Of a stretch of 15,269 nucleotides of DNA, positions 6,822 to 14,165 are shown in pieces. The stretch lies in assembly GCA_944387745.1 (NCBI GenBank), contig CALXGD010000008.1, positions 1 to 15,269 on the forward strand. Reading direction: 5' to 3'. This DNA comes from an uncultured Oscillospiraceae bacterium (lineage in GTDB: Bacteria; Bacillota_A; Clostridia; Oscillospirales; Oscillospiraceae). The translations under genes were made by a program, and so were the position numbers. How positions within the stretch are numbered: position 1 is the first letter of the stretch; each line of letters begins with the position of its first letter. The notes beneath the pieces were generated by a model, which made no database searches, had not been told where the DNA came from, and was given only the letters and a program-made list of their open reading frames with translations.

Positions 6822-6865
6822 GCCCCCATGGGTGCGATTTCCGCACCCATGGGGGCCTGTTTTCT
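6822..6865. terminator. Bidirectional terminator between convergent hbd and pcrA
   Basis: A perfect 15-bp stem (6822-6836 with 6842-6856, 5-base loop) is followed by CTGTTTTCT on the plus strand and by TTTTGG on the minus strand. It lies 120 bases after the hbd stop and 23 bases beyond the pcrA stop, so it can serve both genes. Confidence 0.88.
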
Positions 6866-6879
6866 ATCCTCCGCCGCGC

Positions 6880-9414
6880 TCACTGCACCTTGGTCATGTG
6901 GGCTGCCGCCGATTTCAGCATAAGGCGCTTAGTGCCCACATTATCGAAGGCAATCTCCACCAGGGCGTCGCCCCCCATCTTCTGAATGGAGAGGATCATC
7001 CCCCGTCCGAAGGCCTTATGCTGTACCATATCCCCTCTGTGAAAGGCGGAGAGATCGGCACCCGCCGACTTTCCGCTCCCCCTGAAAGCCGGCTTCCCAT
7101 TGCCGTCTGTACCGTCGGACATGGATCTGAGAAAACCGCCTTGGTCTCTCCGCTGGCCGCGGCCCTCATCCGGGCGCTGGTCGAAGGGGTTCCAGCCGCC
7201 TCTGCCCTCCGTGCGGTAGCCTCTCTGAGAACGATAGCCGCCCAAGGAAAACTGGCCCTGGCTCGCCCCCCAACCGGGGGAGTCGTCCAAAAAGTCCCGG
7301 CCGGACCGCTCCAGATGCTCTGGAGGGATCTCATCCAAAAAGCGGGAGGGGCGGTTGGCGCTGGTGCGGCCAAAGAGCATCCTCTGGTGGGCACAGGTGA
7401 GGAACAGCTTCTTCTTTGCCCGGGTCATGGCCACATAGCACAGCCGCCGCTCTTCTTCCATCTCCTCCGCCTCTCCAATGGCCCGGATACCGGGGAAAAT
7501 TCCCTCCTCTGCCCCCACTACAAAGACCACCGGGAACTCCAGGCCCTTAGCGGAGTGCATGGTCATCATCACTGCGCAGTCCTGGTTGGGGTCGTGGCTG
7601 TCCAGATCGGTGTACAGGGCAATCTCGTCCAAGAATCCCGCCAGAGAGGGCTCCTCCGCGTTCTCCAGGTAGCCTCGGATAGAGGTCAGCAGCTCCCGCA
7701 CGTTCTCCAGCCGGGTCCGGTCCTCCACGGTGTTTTTGGTCTCCAGCATAGTGCCATAGCCGGTGTGAATAATCAGTTCCTCATAAAATCGGTCCAGGGG
7801 CAGCTCCTCCAGCAGCCCATCCAGCTCCTTCATCAGATTGGTAAATGCCGCCAGCTTGCCAGTTGACCGCTCCAGCTCCGGATATGTCCGGGCATGTTCC
7901 AGGACGGCGTACAGGGAGGTATTCTCCCGCAGGGCAATGGCCTGAGCGGTCTCCACTGTTTTGGGGCCGATGCCCCGGGGCGGGTTGTTGATGATCCGGG
8001 TGAGGCGCAGGTCGTCTGAGCGGTTGTTGAGTACAGCCAAGTAAGCCAGCATGTCCTTCACCTCTGCTCGGTCGAAGAAGCGGGTGCCCCCAATGATCCG
8101 GTAGGGCACTCCGCTGCGCTTAAAGGCCTGCTCCAGCTGGTTGGACTGAGCATTCATTCGATAGAGCACCGCGTGGTCTTTCCAGTGGAGGCCCTGACCA
8201 TAGTCCTCTAAAATTTTAGTGGCCACGTACTGGGCCTCATCACTCTCGTTCATGGCAGTGTACAGGTGGAGCTTCTCCCCTTCCCCCGCCCGGGTCCACA
8301 GCTCCTTGCCCTTCCGTCCCCGGTTGTTGCGGATCACCCCGTTGGCCGCCTCCAGGATGTGCTTGGTGGAGCGGTAGTTCTCCTCCAAGCGGATGGTGCG
8401 GCAGCCGGGATATTGCTTCTCAAAGGAGAGAATATTCTCAATGGTGGCCCCCCGGAAGCGGTAGATAGACTGGTCATCGTCACCTACTACGCAGAAGTTT
8501 TCATATCCCCCCGCCAGGGTAGAGGCCAGCAGGTACTGGAGGTTGTTGGTATCCTGGTACTCGTCAATAAGCACATAGCGGAACTTCCGCTGGTAATAGC
8601 TCCGCACCTCCTCAAACTGCTGGAGGAGGCGGACGGTGTGGAGGATGATGTCATCAAAGTCCAGGGCGCTGGCCTCCCACAGCCGCCGCTGGTACTCCAC
8701 ATAGATTTGGGCGATCTTAGTCAGGCGGTAGTCTCCCGACCTCTCACATTCCGCCAGATACTCGTCCGCCAGCTTCATGGCGTCCTTAGCCCGGGAGATG
8801 TACCCCAGCACTGTCCGCGGGGGAAACTGCTTGTCATCCAGGTTCAGCTCCTTCAGGCAGTCCTTCACCACCCGCAGAGAGTCGTCGGTGTCGTAGATGG
8901 TGAAGGAGGAGGCAAAGCCCAGCCGGTCAATGTCCCGGCGGAGGATGCGCACACAGGCGGAGTGGAAGGTGGAGGCCCACACGTCCTCCGCCTCCGGACC
9001 AAGCATAGCGGACAGGCGGTCCTTCAGCTCCCCGGCCGCCTTGTTGGTAAAGGTAATGGCCAGGATACTCCAAGGGGCGGCGGGCTCCAGACGGCACAGC
9101 CGCTCCTGCCGCTCCTTGTCGGCGGGAGCGGGGGAGCCAGTCCCGCCGGCGTAGCCCTCCAAAAAATCCAGGTCCTCAGAGGTGACCCATTCCGGCACCT
9201 CTTCGCTGTCTGAACCCCTGCCATACTTTATTAAATTGGCAATTCGATTGATCAAAACGGTGGTTTTCCCGCTCCCCGCCCCCGCCAGAAGGAGGAGAGG
9301 CCCCTCAGTGGCCAGCACCGCCTTCTGCTGCTCCGGGTTCAGCTGGGAGAAGTCCCGGGCGATGGCCCCCCGGCGGGCTCTGCAAAAGCGCAGTTCTTGT
9401 GCATGATTCAGCAT
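6880..9414 (-). CDS. pcrA: ATP-dependent DNA helicase PcrA/UvrD (SF1A)
   Basis: The 844-residue protein carries the SF1 helicase motifs in order: Q-motif LNPEQQ (25-30), Walker A AGAGSGKT (44-51), Ia ITFTNKAAGEL (120-130), II DEYQD (284-288), III GDDDQSIYRFRGA (311-323), then LEENYRST, the late MHSAKGLEF and YVAMTRAKK. PcrA unwinds DNA 3'-5' in nucleotide-excision repair and displaces RecA and stalled RNA polymerase. After a Gly/Arg-rich linker the last 50 residues form the Tudor-like RNA-polymerase-binding domain (RGDMVQHKAFGRG). Between motifs I and Ia there is an acidic insertion of about 47 residues (65-111) not found in Bacillus PcrA. The ATG at 9414 is the only in-frame ATG before the Q-motif; its ribosome site (AGGA, 11 bases away) is weak. 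Confidence 0.95.
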   Translation of the reverse strand: MLNHAQELRFCRARRGAIARDFSQLNPEQQKAVLATEGPLLLLAGAGSGKTTVLINRIANLIKYGRGSDSEEVPEWVTSEDLDFLEGYAGGTGSPAPADKERQERLCRLEPAAPWSILAITFTNKAAGELKDRLSAMLGPEAEDVWASTFHSACVRILRRDIDRLGFASSFTIYDTDDSLRVVKDCLKELNLDDKQFPPRTVLGYISRAKDAMKLADEYLAECERSGDYRLTKIAQIYVEYQRRLWEASALDFDDIILHTVRLLQQFEEVRSYYQRKFRYVLIDEYQDTNNLQYLLASTLAGGYENFCVVGDDDQSIYRFRGATIENILSFEKQYPGCRTIRLEENYRSTKHILEAANGVIRNNRGRKGKELWTRAGEGEKLHLYTAMNESDEAQYVATKILEDYGQGLHWKDHAVLYRMNAQSNQLEQAFKRSGVPYRIIGGTRFFDRAEVKDMLAYLAVLNNRSDDLRLTRIINNPPRGIGPKTVETAQAIALRENTSLYAVLEHARTYPELERSTGKLAAFTNLMKELDGLLEELPLDRFYEELIIHTGYGTMLETKNTVEDRTRLENVRELLTSIRGYLENAEEPSLAGFLDEIALYTDLDSHDPNQDCAVMMTMHSAKGLEFPVVFVVGAEEGIFPGIRAIGEAEEMEEERRLCYVAMTRAKKKLFLTCAHQRMLFGRTSANRPSRFLDEIPPEHLERSGRDFLDDSPGWGASQGQFSLGGYRSQRGYRTEGRGGWNPFDQRPDEGRGQRRDQGGFLRSMSDGTDGNGKPAFRGSGKSAGADLSAFHRGDMVQHKAFGRGMILSIQKMGGDALVEIAFDNVGTKRLMLKSAAAHMTKVQ

Positions 9415-9501
9415 AGTGTTCGATTCCTGTTCTGTCTATTTGAATTTCATTTTGGCCTGTCCGTCCCGGCGGGCGGAGGGCCTGTCCTCAAAGTGCTTTT
9501 T

Positions 9502-9530
9502 ATTGTACCGCAAAGGGCAGTTCCGGTCAA
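9502..9530 (-). promoter_or_regulatory. SigA-type promoter of pcrA
   Basis: Minus-strand TTGACC (9525-9530) and TACAAT (9502-9507) are separated by 17 bases. The transcript would have a leader of about 80 bases. I see no complete LexA-type box overlapping it. Confidence 0.75.
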
Positions 9531-9617
9531 CTTTCCTTTTTCCGCCTATGGCCCTTGGGGAGGTGAGGCGGTCTGACCTATCTCACAAAATTCCTACCCT
9601 CTGCCTCCGCTCTCCTC

Positions 9618-9646
9618 TTGCGTCTCAGCACAAATTTCATTATAAT
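9618..9646 (+). promoter_or_regulatory. SigA-type promoter of the MoxR-DUF58 operon
   Basis: TTGCGT (9618-9623) and a perfect TATAAT (9641-9646) are separated by 17 bases. The predicted leader is about 65 bases, ending in GAGGGG upstream of the ATG at 9720. Confidence 0.77.
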
Positions 9647-9719
9647 AGTAAAAATCGCAAGAATTTAATCCGCTTCGCCAGAAACGGGCAGACGATATTG
9701 AGACAAGAGGGGCGATACC

Positions 9720-10667
9720 ATGGACATCTCCAAACTGGCCAGGGACATTCAGACTGAGACAGAAAAAATCATTGTGGGCAAGTCGGACCGGATCCGGCTG
9801 ATCATTATGGCTGTGCTTGCTAACGGCCATGTACTGCTGGACGATCTGCCCGGCGTGGGAAAGACCACCCTGGTCAAGACCATCTCCCTCGCCCTCGGCT
9901 GCCGCTTTGGACGCATCCAATTCGTCCCCGATATGCTGCCCAGCGACATCATCGGAATGAAGATCTTCAACCAAAAAACCGGGGATTTTGAACTGCGCCA
10001 GGGTCCGGTGATGACCAATCTCCTTCTGGCTGATGAGATCAATCGGGCCATTCCCCGCACACAGTCCGCCCTGCTGGAGGCCATGGAGGAGCGGCAGATC
10101 TCCATTGACGGGCAGCAGTTTCCGCTGCCCCAGCCCTTCCTGGTGTTGGCCACCCAGAATCCGGTGGAATCTGAGAGCACCTTCCGCCTGCCCGCCGCCC
10201 AGATGGACCGCTTCCTTGTCCGCATCAGTATGGGTTATCCCAGCCCGGAGGAGGAGCGGGAGATGCTGAAGAATCTGGGGGATGAAATTTCCTTCCAGTC
10301 CGTCCATGCGGTGACAGACGCCCAGCAGCTGGTCCAGGCCCAGCAGGAGATCGCTCAGGTCCATCTATCTGACGCCGTGGCCGACTACATCATCGCCCTG
10401 GCCGGCCTGACCCGCAGCCACAGCCAGCTGGTGATTGGCGCCAGCCCCCGGGCCACCCGAAGCCTGTACCGGGCCGCCAAGGCCTGGGCCGCCATGTCCG
10501 GCCGCGATTACGTCACCCCTGACGATGTCAAGGTCCTGGCACACCCTGTTTTGGAGCACCGCCTGGCACTCTCCAGCGGGGCCCGCTTCTCCGGAGCCAC
10601 CGCCTCCTCCGTATTGGATGAAGTGCTGGAGCGCACAGAGGCAGCTCCCGCGCCTAAGGTGCCTTGA
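9720..10667 (+). CDS. MoxR-family AAA+ ATPase
   Basis: The 315-residue protein has the MoxR Walker A LDDLPGVGKT (40-49), Walker B LLLADE with D105/E106, and sensor ATQNP (144-148), then a C-terminal helical lid domain. MoxR ATPases act as chaperones that mature or activate partner proteins, commonly von Willebrand factor A-type proteins encoded next door. Here the partner gene, a DUF58 protein, starts one base after the stop codon, so the two are almost certainly co-transcribed and coupled. GAGGGG precedes the ATG at normal spacing. The cellular role of this MoxR-DUF58 pair is not known; envelope or stress functions have been suggested for relatives. Confidence 0.93.
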   Translation: MDISKLARDIQTETEKIIVGKSDRIRLIIMAVLANGHVLLDDLPGVGKTTLVKTISLALGCRFGRIQFVPDMLPSDIIGMKIFNQKTGDFELRQGPVMTNLLLADEINRAIPRTQSALLEAMEERQISIDGQQFPLPQPFLVLATQNPVESESTFRLPAAQMDRFLVRISMGYPSPEEEREMLKNLGDEISFQSVHAVTDAQQLVQAQQEIAQVHLSDAVADYIIALAGLTRSHSQLVIGASPRATRSLYRAAKAWAAMSGRDYVTPDDVKVLAHPVLEHRLALSSGARFSGATASSVLDEVLERTEAAPAPKVP

Positions 10668-10668
10668 T

Positions 10669-11952
10669 ATGGGAACGAAGCCTTCGTTCAGCCACTCCAG
10701 CCTGCTGGTCTCCCTCCCTGCCCTGGCGACTGCCCTGCTCTGCTGTGTGCTAGCCGCCTTTTTCAACCAGAGACAGCTGGCCTTCGCCCTGATGCTGGTC
10801 TTTCTGTTGGCGGGGGCCGCCCGGCTGTGGGCGGTGCTGTCGGCCCGCAAGGTCTCCGTCACCCTGTCCGGAGAGATGAGCGGCCTGTTTCCTGGGGAGT
10901 CAGCCCGCCTGGTGCTGACTGTACACAATGGAAAATTCCTTCCCCTGGTGTGGATGGAGCTGTTCTTCCCCCTGGCTCAGAATCTGTGCCTGACACCGAG
11001 GGAGACCCGCAAGCCGGACGACTGGGAGCTGGCCTTCCTCCAGGAGGAGAAATACTCCGACCAGCTGGTGGGCGAAAAGCGGTGCGCCTTTTTGCTGTGG
11101 TATGAGACTACACATTTGGAGATCCGCTGGGCCGCCAATCGCCGGGGTGTGTATTCCACCTCCGGATGGCGGCTGCGGACAGGGCATGGCTTCGGCCTCG
11201 CTCAGGTGGAGTGTCCTCTCACCGGGGAGGAGGTGCACCGCTTCGCTGTCTATCCCAAACTGACCCCCGTGCGGCCTGACCTGTTCCTCCGCAGCCTCTG
11301 GAACGCTGACACCGGGACAAGGGGTGTCATGGAGGATCCCACCGTCATCCGGTCCACACGGGACTATCTGCCCACCGATTCTTTGAAGCACATCAACTGG
11401 CGGCTGACCGCCCGGGGGCTGCCGCTGTCCGTCAATGTGTACGAGGACATTCTGCCCAAGAACGTCCACTTTCTCTTTGACGGAGAGAGCTTCAGCGGTG
11501 CCCAGCCCCATCTGCCTGAGATGGAGGAGGCCTTGAGCATCCTCGCCTCTGAACTGGTGCGGCTGGAAGAGGCGCAGGTCCTCTGCGGTCTGAGCCTCTG
11601 TCAGGGACAGGGGGGACCTGCCGCCAATCTGATGGGCGGCGCGTGCGGAACAGAGGATCTGCTGTATGCCCTAGCCGCCTATCAGCCCCAGGAAAAAAAG
11701 CGTGACAGTGAGAGCGGGAGTGTGGTGGATCAGATCCCCGTCTTTGACGTCTCCTCTCTTGCAGAGGCTATTCCCGGCGTGGGGCGGTTCTACTACATTG
11801 TATACGACACCGCTCACCTGGCAGGCCGCACGCTTCTGACCCAATATCTGGACCGCACCTGCACCAGCATCCTGACCTATCAGGAGGACAAGCCCTTTGG
11901 AGACTATGAAACCGTGTGCCTGCGCTGGCTGAAGGAGGAGACCCATGGATAG
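10669..11952 (+). CDS. DUF58 family membrane-anchored protein
   Basis: The 427-residue product begins with two hydrophobic segments (about residues 12-31 and 38-58), probably a membrane hairpin, followed by a soluble region. The DUF58 signature is clear at residues 231-249: RDYLPTD then HINWRLTAR. The remaining part resembles a vWA-like fold, as usual for DUF58 partners of MoxR ATPases. The frame is open for 78 codons upstream inside moxR, but the ATG at 10669 is chosen because AAGGTG precedes it and it gives the normal N-terminal membrane segment. The last 8 bases overlap the next gene, indicating translational coupling. Confidence 0.9.
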   Translation: MGTKPSFSHSSLLVSLPALATALLCCVLAAFFNQRQLAFALMLVFLLAGAARLWAVLSARKVSVTLSGEMSGLFPGESARLVLTVHNGKFLPLVWMELFFPLAQNLCLTPRETRKPDDWELAFLQEEKYSDQLVGEKRCAFLLWYETTHLEIRWAANRRGVYSTSGWRLRTGHGFGLAQVECPLTGEEVHRFAVYPKLTPVRPDLFLRSLWNADTGTRGVMEDPTVIRSTRDYLPTDSLKHINWRLTARGLPLSVNVYEDILPKNVHFLFDGESFSGAQPHLPEMEEALSILASELVRLEEAQVLCGLSLCQGQGGPAANLMGGACGTEDLLYALAAYQPQEKKRDSESGSVVDQIPVFDVSSLAEAIPGVGRFYYIVYDTAHLAGRTLLTQYLDRTCTSILTYQEDKPFGDYETVCLRWLKEETHG

Positions 11953-13282
11953 AGAGACAACCGTCAGCGCCCTGACCCTACAGATGTCTGCCTCCTGTCT
12001 GCTGTGCACCCTTGCCTACTGGTTTCTTGATGCAGAGCTATCGCCCGGCGGCCTCTATCCCCCGGTTCTGCTGGTCTACGGTCCCCTTCTATATGGGATC
12101 GACCGGCTGTTTCTGCAACAGGAGCGCACCCTCCAAGCCTTGTGCCTGCTCAACGGTGGAGCAGCCGTGGCCTTTGCGGCCGCAGGAATCCCTCTGATCG
12201 GCTGGGGGCACTGGACCAGCCTGCTTTTCTCTGCTGTCGCGTGTATCTGGTTGTCCGTGTGGGCAGGCCAGATGGCCCTGGAACCTCCGCCCCTGGTGCG
12301 CCTGCTTCTGTATCTGGACGTCAGCCTGATCTTTTCCGTCCTGTTTGTCGGCTATGCCTCCGCCTTCCAGCGACCGGCCTATCAGCTGATCCCCGCATGC
12401 CTGGGCTGTGCCAGCGCACTGCTGGGCCTGACCCTCCGCCGAGTTGGGAGAGGCCTTGGGGCCAAGGGCTGGGGCTTTATCGCCGCCGCTTTTCTGGTGA
12501 TTCTGGCCCTTGTGGTCCTGTTGGTAGGTGTGGCCGCCGCACCGGCGGGGTACGGGGTGGTGGCCCTGTGGGATCTGCTGACCCAGGTAGCTCATTTTCT
12601 TTTCTCCCTTCTGGGAAAACTGCTGATATGGCTCTCCTCCCTCATACCGCCGGCAGAGCCCGGTGAGCTTCCGGCGGAGGAGCCTGTCATTTTTGAACAA
12701 CTTCAGGAGAGGGAGCTTCCCCAGAGCAACCCCGCCGTTCTGGTCGTCCTCATCGTCCTCCTTGCGGTGGGCGCCCTCGTCCTGCTGATATATCTTCTGA
12801 AGCTCCTGGGCCGGCTGCGGGTAGGTGGACGGAAGGTCAAGCGGCAGTCCCTCCCCCTGCGGCGGCGGATCTCCCTGACCGCCGGACTGCGGCGCCTGCT
12901 CTCCTCCTGGGCAACGCGGCTGCGGCTGCGGCTGTATCTGTTCCGCATCCGCAGCACCCCTGAGGGCTCCTACTATCTGCTGGTACGCAAGTGCCGCATG
13001 GCCCCCTGGCACAAGCGGAGAGAAGAGACGCCACGGGAGTTTCTGCTGCGTCTGTACGCCGCCGCCGGTGGAGACTGTCAGCTGACCGCCGCCCTGGAGG
13101 CACTAATTCCGGCGGTAGACCTGGCCCTCTATGCCCCGAACCGCAGCGGACAGTTCTTCCCGCAGAGCAAGCTGGTGCGGCGCAGGATCGGCTCTGCCGC
13201 CCGCAAGCAATTTTTGCGGGACTGCCTGGCTCGAATCCCCCTATTTCAGCCCAAAGAACCGCAGTCTGACCAGACTTCCTAA
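11945..13282 (+). CDS. Polytopic membrane protein with DUF4129-like C-terminus
   Basis: The 445-residue protein has about eight or nine hydrophobic segments (roughly 14-29, 40-53, 64-85, 89-108, 119-140, 147-163, 177-199, 208-234, 263-288). A very basic region (291-335) and a cytosolic tail follow. The tail (about 345-400), with TPREFLLRL, a leucine-rich stretch and VDLALYAP, resembles DUF4129, the domain that ends transglutaminase-like membrane proteins in MoxR-DUF58 operons. The transglutaminase core with its Cys-His-Asp triad is absent: between the two last membrane segments there is only a short acidic loop (235-262). AAGGAGG precedes the ATG inside the DUF58 gene. Function unknown; likely a membrane partner of the MoxR-DUF58 pair. 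Confidence 0.75.
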   Translation: MDRETTVSALTLQMSASCLLCTLAYWFLDAELSPGGLYPPVLLVYGPLLYGIDRLFLQQERTLQALCLLNGGAAVAFAAAGIPLIGWGHWTSLLFSAVACIWLSVWAGQMALEPPPLVRLLLYLDVSLIFSVLFVGYASAFQRPAYQLIPACLGCASALLGLTLRRVGRGLGAKGWGFIAAAFLVILALVVLLVGVAAAPAGYGVVALWDLLTQVAHFLFSLLGKLLIWLSSLIPPAEPGELPAEEPVIFEQLQERELPQSNPAVLVVLIVLLAVGALVLLIYLLKLLGRLRVGGRKVKRQSLPLRRRISLTAGLRRLLSSWATRLRLRLYLFRIRSTPEGSYYLLVRKCRMAPWHKRREETPREFLLRLYAAAGGDCQLTAALEALIPAVDLALYAPNRSGQFFPQSKLVRRRIGSAARKQFLRDCLARIPLFQPKEPQSDQTS

Positions 13283-13313
13283 AAACGGCTTTTGGGACAC
13301 ATACCCTTGCCCT

Positions 13314-13376
13314 TCCCGCCCCGCCGGAGCCGTGGGCGGGAGAGGGAAAATTTTAGCTCCCGCCCTGAAATTTTCC
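13314..13376 (+). terminator. Candidate terminator / overlapping inverted repeats after the MoxR operon
   Basis: Three overlapping repeats compete here. TCCCGCCC (13314-13321) pairs with GGGCGGGA (13334-13341). GGGCGGGAG (13334-13342) pairs alternatively with CTCCCGCCC (13357-13365). GGAAAATTTTAG (13345-13356) pairs with CTGAAATTTTCC (13365-13376), with one wobble. The second, with a T-tract a few bases later, is the best terminator candidate for the MoxR operon. The third ends exactly where the next -35 begins, so its A/T blocks may also serve as an UP element. Confidence 0.5.
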
Positions 13377-13405
13377 TTGACACAGGGGGCTGGACGTGCT
13401 ATAGT
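13377..13405 (+). promoter_or_regulatory. Strong SigA promoter of the rpmG-secE-nusG-rplK operon
   Basis: A consensus TTGACA (13377-13382) and TATAGT (13400-13405) are separated by 17 bases, the best match in the window. A/T-rich blocks directly upstream could raise its strength further. Transcription would start near 13412, leaving a leader of about 240 bases. Confidence 0.9.
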
Positions 13406-13411
13406 AGCAAT

Positions 13412-13653
13412 TACCTGTGAAAGGGGCTTTTTGTCGTGCGCATTTTTACGGTGTCATGCGCCCCGACCCCCTCCTCCACATTTGGAACACAGGGAGGCAA
13501 ACGCCGAATTCCACCGTATCGTTTTCTGTCCAGCAGGGAGCTTCCTCTGGACTGTATGACGCTGGATTCGGCACAGGCCGCATCCGGCGTTTTTCGTCCC
13601 TGCGGCCTTACCAGCGGGAACGTCCCGCAAAACAACAAGGAGGTGCCGAACGT
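13412..13653 (+). ncRNA. Structured leader with terminator/antiterminator switch upstream of rpmG
   Basis: The leader can fold into several hairpins. GCGCAT (13438-13443) pairs with ATGCGC (13456-13461), and GTCCAG (13528-13533) with CTGGAC (13547-13552). A terminator lies at 13559-13594. Segment 13503-13517 pairs with 13559-13572 in 13 pairs, with one bulged T and one C-C mismatch; this would destroy the terminator by capturing its 5' arm. A small hairpin (13614-13628) stands just before the AGGAGGTG ribosome site. The layout is that of a transcription attenuator. It does not show the T-box sequence, and I do not recognise a known riboswitch. The trigger is unknown; a product of the operon is a natural candidate. 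Confidence 0.65.
13559..13594 (+). terminator. Attenuator terminator in the rpmG leader
   Basis: ACGCTGGAT (13559-13567) pairs with ATCCGGCGT (13582-13590, one wobble). After one mismatch CGGC (13569-13572) pairs with GCCG (13577-13580) around an ACAG loop. Five Ts follow at 13590-13594. It lies 60 bases before the rpmG start, inside the transcript made from the strong promoter, so some readthrough mechanism is needed. Confidence 0.75.
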
Positions 13654-13821
13654 ATGGCAAGCAAAGCCGGCGCGCGCATTAAGATCACCCTGCGGTGCTC
13701 TGAGTGCAAGCAGAGAAACTACAACACCATGAAGAACAAAAAGAATACCCCGGACCGTCTTGAGCTGAAGAAGTACTGCCCCTTCTGCAGAAAGCATACC
13801 GTCCACAATGAGACGAAGTGA
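13654..13821 (+). CDS. rpmG: Ribosomal protein L33 (zinc-binding type)
   Basis: The 55-residue protein is L33 of the large ribosomal subunit. The two CxxC pairs, C15/C18 in RCSECK and C42/C45 in YCPFCR, mark the zinc-ribbon (C+) form rather than the zinc-free paralogue. The body ([20 protein letters not shown]) is typical. AGGAGGTG lies about 10 bases before the ATG. It is the first gene of the rpmG-secE-nusG order common in Firmicutes and follows the attenuator-like leader. Confidence 0.97.
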   Translation: MASKAGARIKITLRCSECKQRNYNTMKNKKNTPDRLELKKYCPFCRKHTVHNETK

Positions 13822-13860
13822 TCCCACTGGAACGGCTGAAAGGAAAGAAGGGTAGTCAGA

Positions 13861-14151
13861 ATGGCTGAAAACGAAAAAGTGGGGCAGGATGCCCAGTCTG
13901 CCTCCAGCAAGACCGATAAGGTCAAAAAGGACAAGAAGTCTGAAAAAAAGCCCGGCATCTTCTCCCGCATCCGCCGCTGGCTCCATGAGCTGAGAGTGGA
14001 ACTGAAGAAGGTCGTCTGGCCCACCAAAAAGCAGACCATCAACAACACGCTGGTGGTTATCGCCTGTGTCGTCTTTGTGGGCATTTTCATCTGGATCTTT
14101 GACGTTGTGGCCAACGCCCTCATTCAGGCGCTGCTCCACTTCTTCAGCTAA
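13861..14151 (+). CDS. secE: Preprotein translocase subunit SecE
   Basis: The 96-residue protein has a lysine-rich, probably disordered N-terminal extension (about residues 1-30) and then the conserved SecE core: the amphipathic helix ending in ELKKVVWPTKKQ and one transmembrane segment (about 63-84). SecE clamps the two halves of the SecY channel in the membrane. The gene lies 39 bases after rpmG and 14 bases before nusG, the usual context. An AAGAAGGG stretch precedes the ATG. Confidence 0.97.
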   Translation: MAENEKVGQDAQSASSKTDKVKKDKKSEKKPGIFSRIRRWLHELRVELKKVVWPTKKQTINNTLVVIACVVFVGIFIWIFDVVANALIQALLHFFS

Positions 14152-14165
14152 GTCAGGTGAACGGC

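Larger units (their letters stand above)
9415..9719. other. Divergent intergenic region pcrA / moxR
   Basis: No gene is apparent in these 305 bases. They contain one promoter for each direction (9502-9530 leftward, 9618-9646 rightward). The pcrA leader contains a 9-base direct repeat: on the plus strand GGCCTGTCC occurs at 9460-9468 and again at 9479-9487 (positions by my count), flanking a GC-rich block. Confidence 0.65.

Noticed and set aside
6772..7866. Plus-strand open frame of 364 codons overlapping pcrA
   Set aside because: Begins in the hbd-pcrA terminator region and runs antisense to pcrA C-terminal coding sequence; no motifs.
12089..13012. Minus-strand open frame of 307 codons opposite the DUF4129-like protein gene
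   Set aside because: Q/G/H-rich shadow of a hydrophobic gene, with no ribosome site or family resemblance.
13503..13594. T-box or aminoacyl-tRNA-sensing leader
   Set aside because: The conserved T-box sequence is not present and the downstream genes are not amino-acid or tRNA-synthetase genes.
13436..13732. GTG-initiated frame running through the rpmG leader into rpmG
   Set aside because: It continues out of frame through rpmG, its codons lie in the paired attenuator segments, and the protein has no recognisable features; RNA structure explains the region better.
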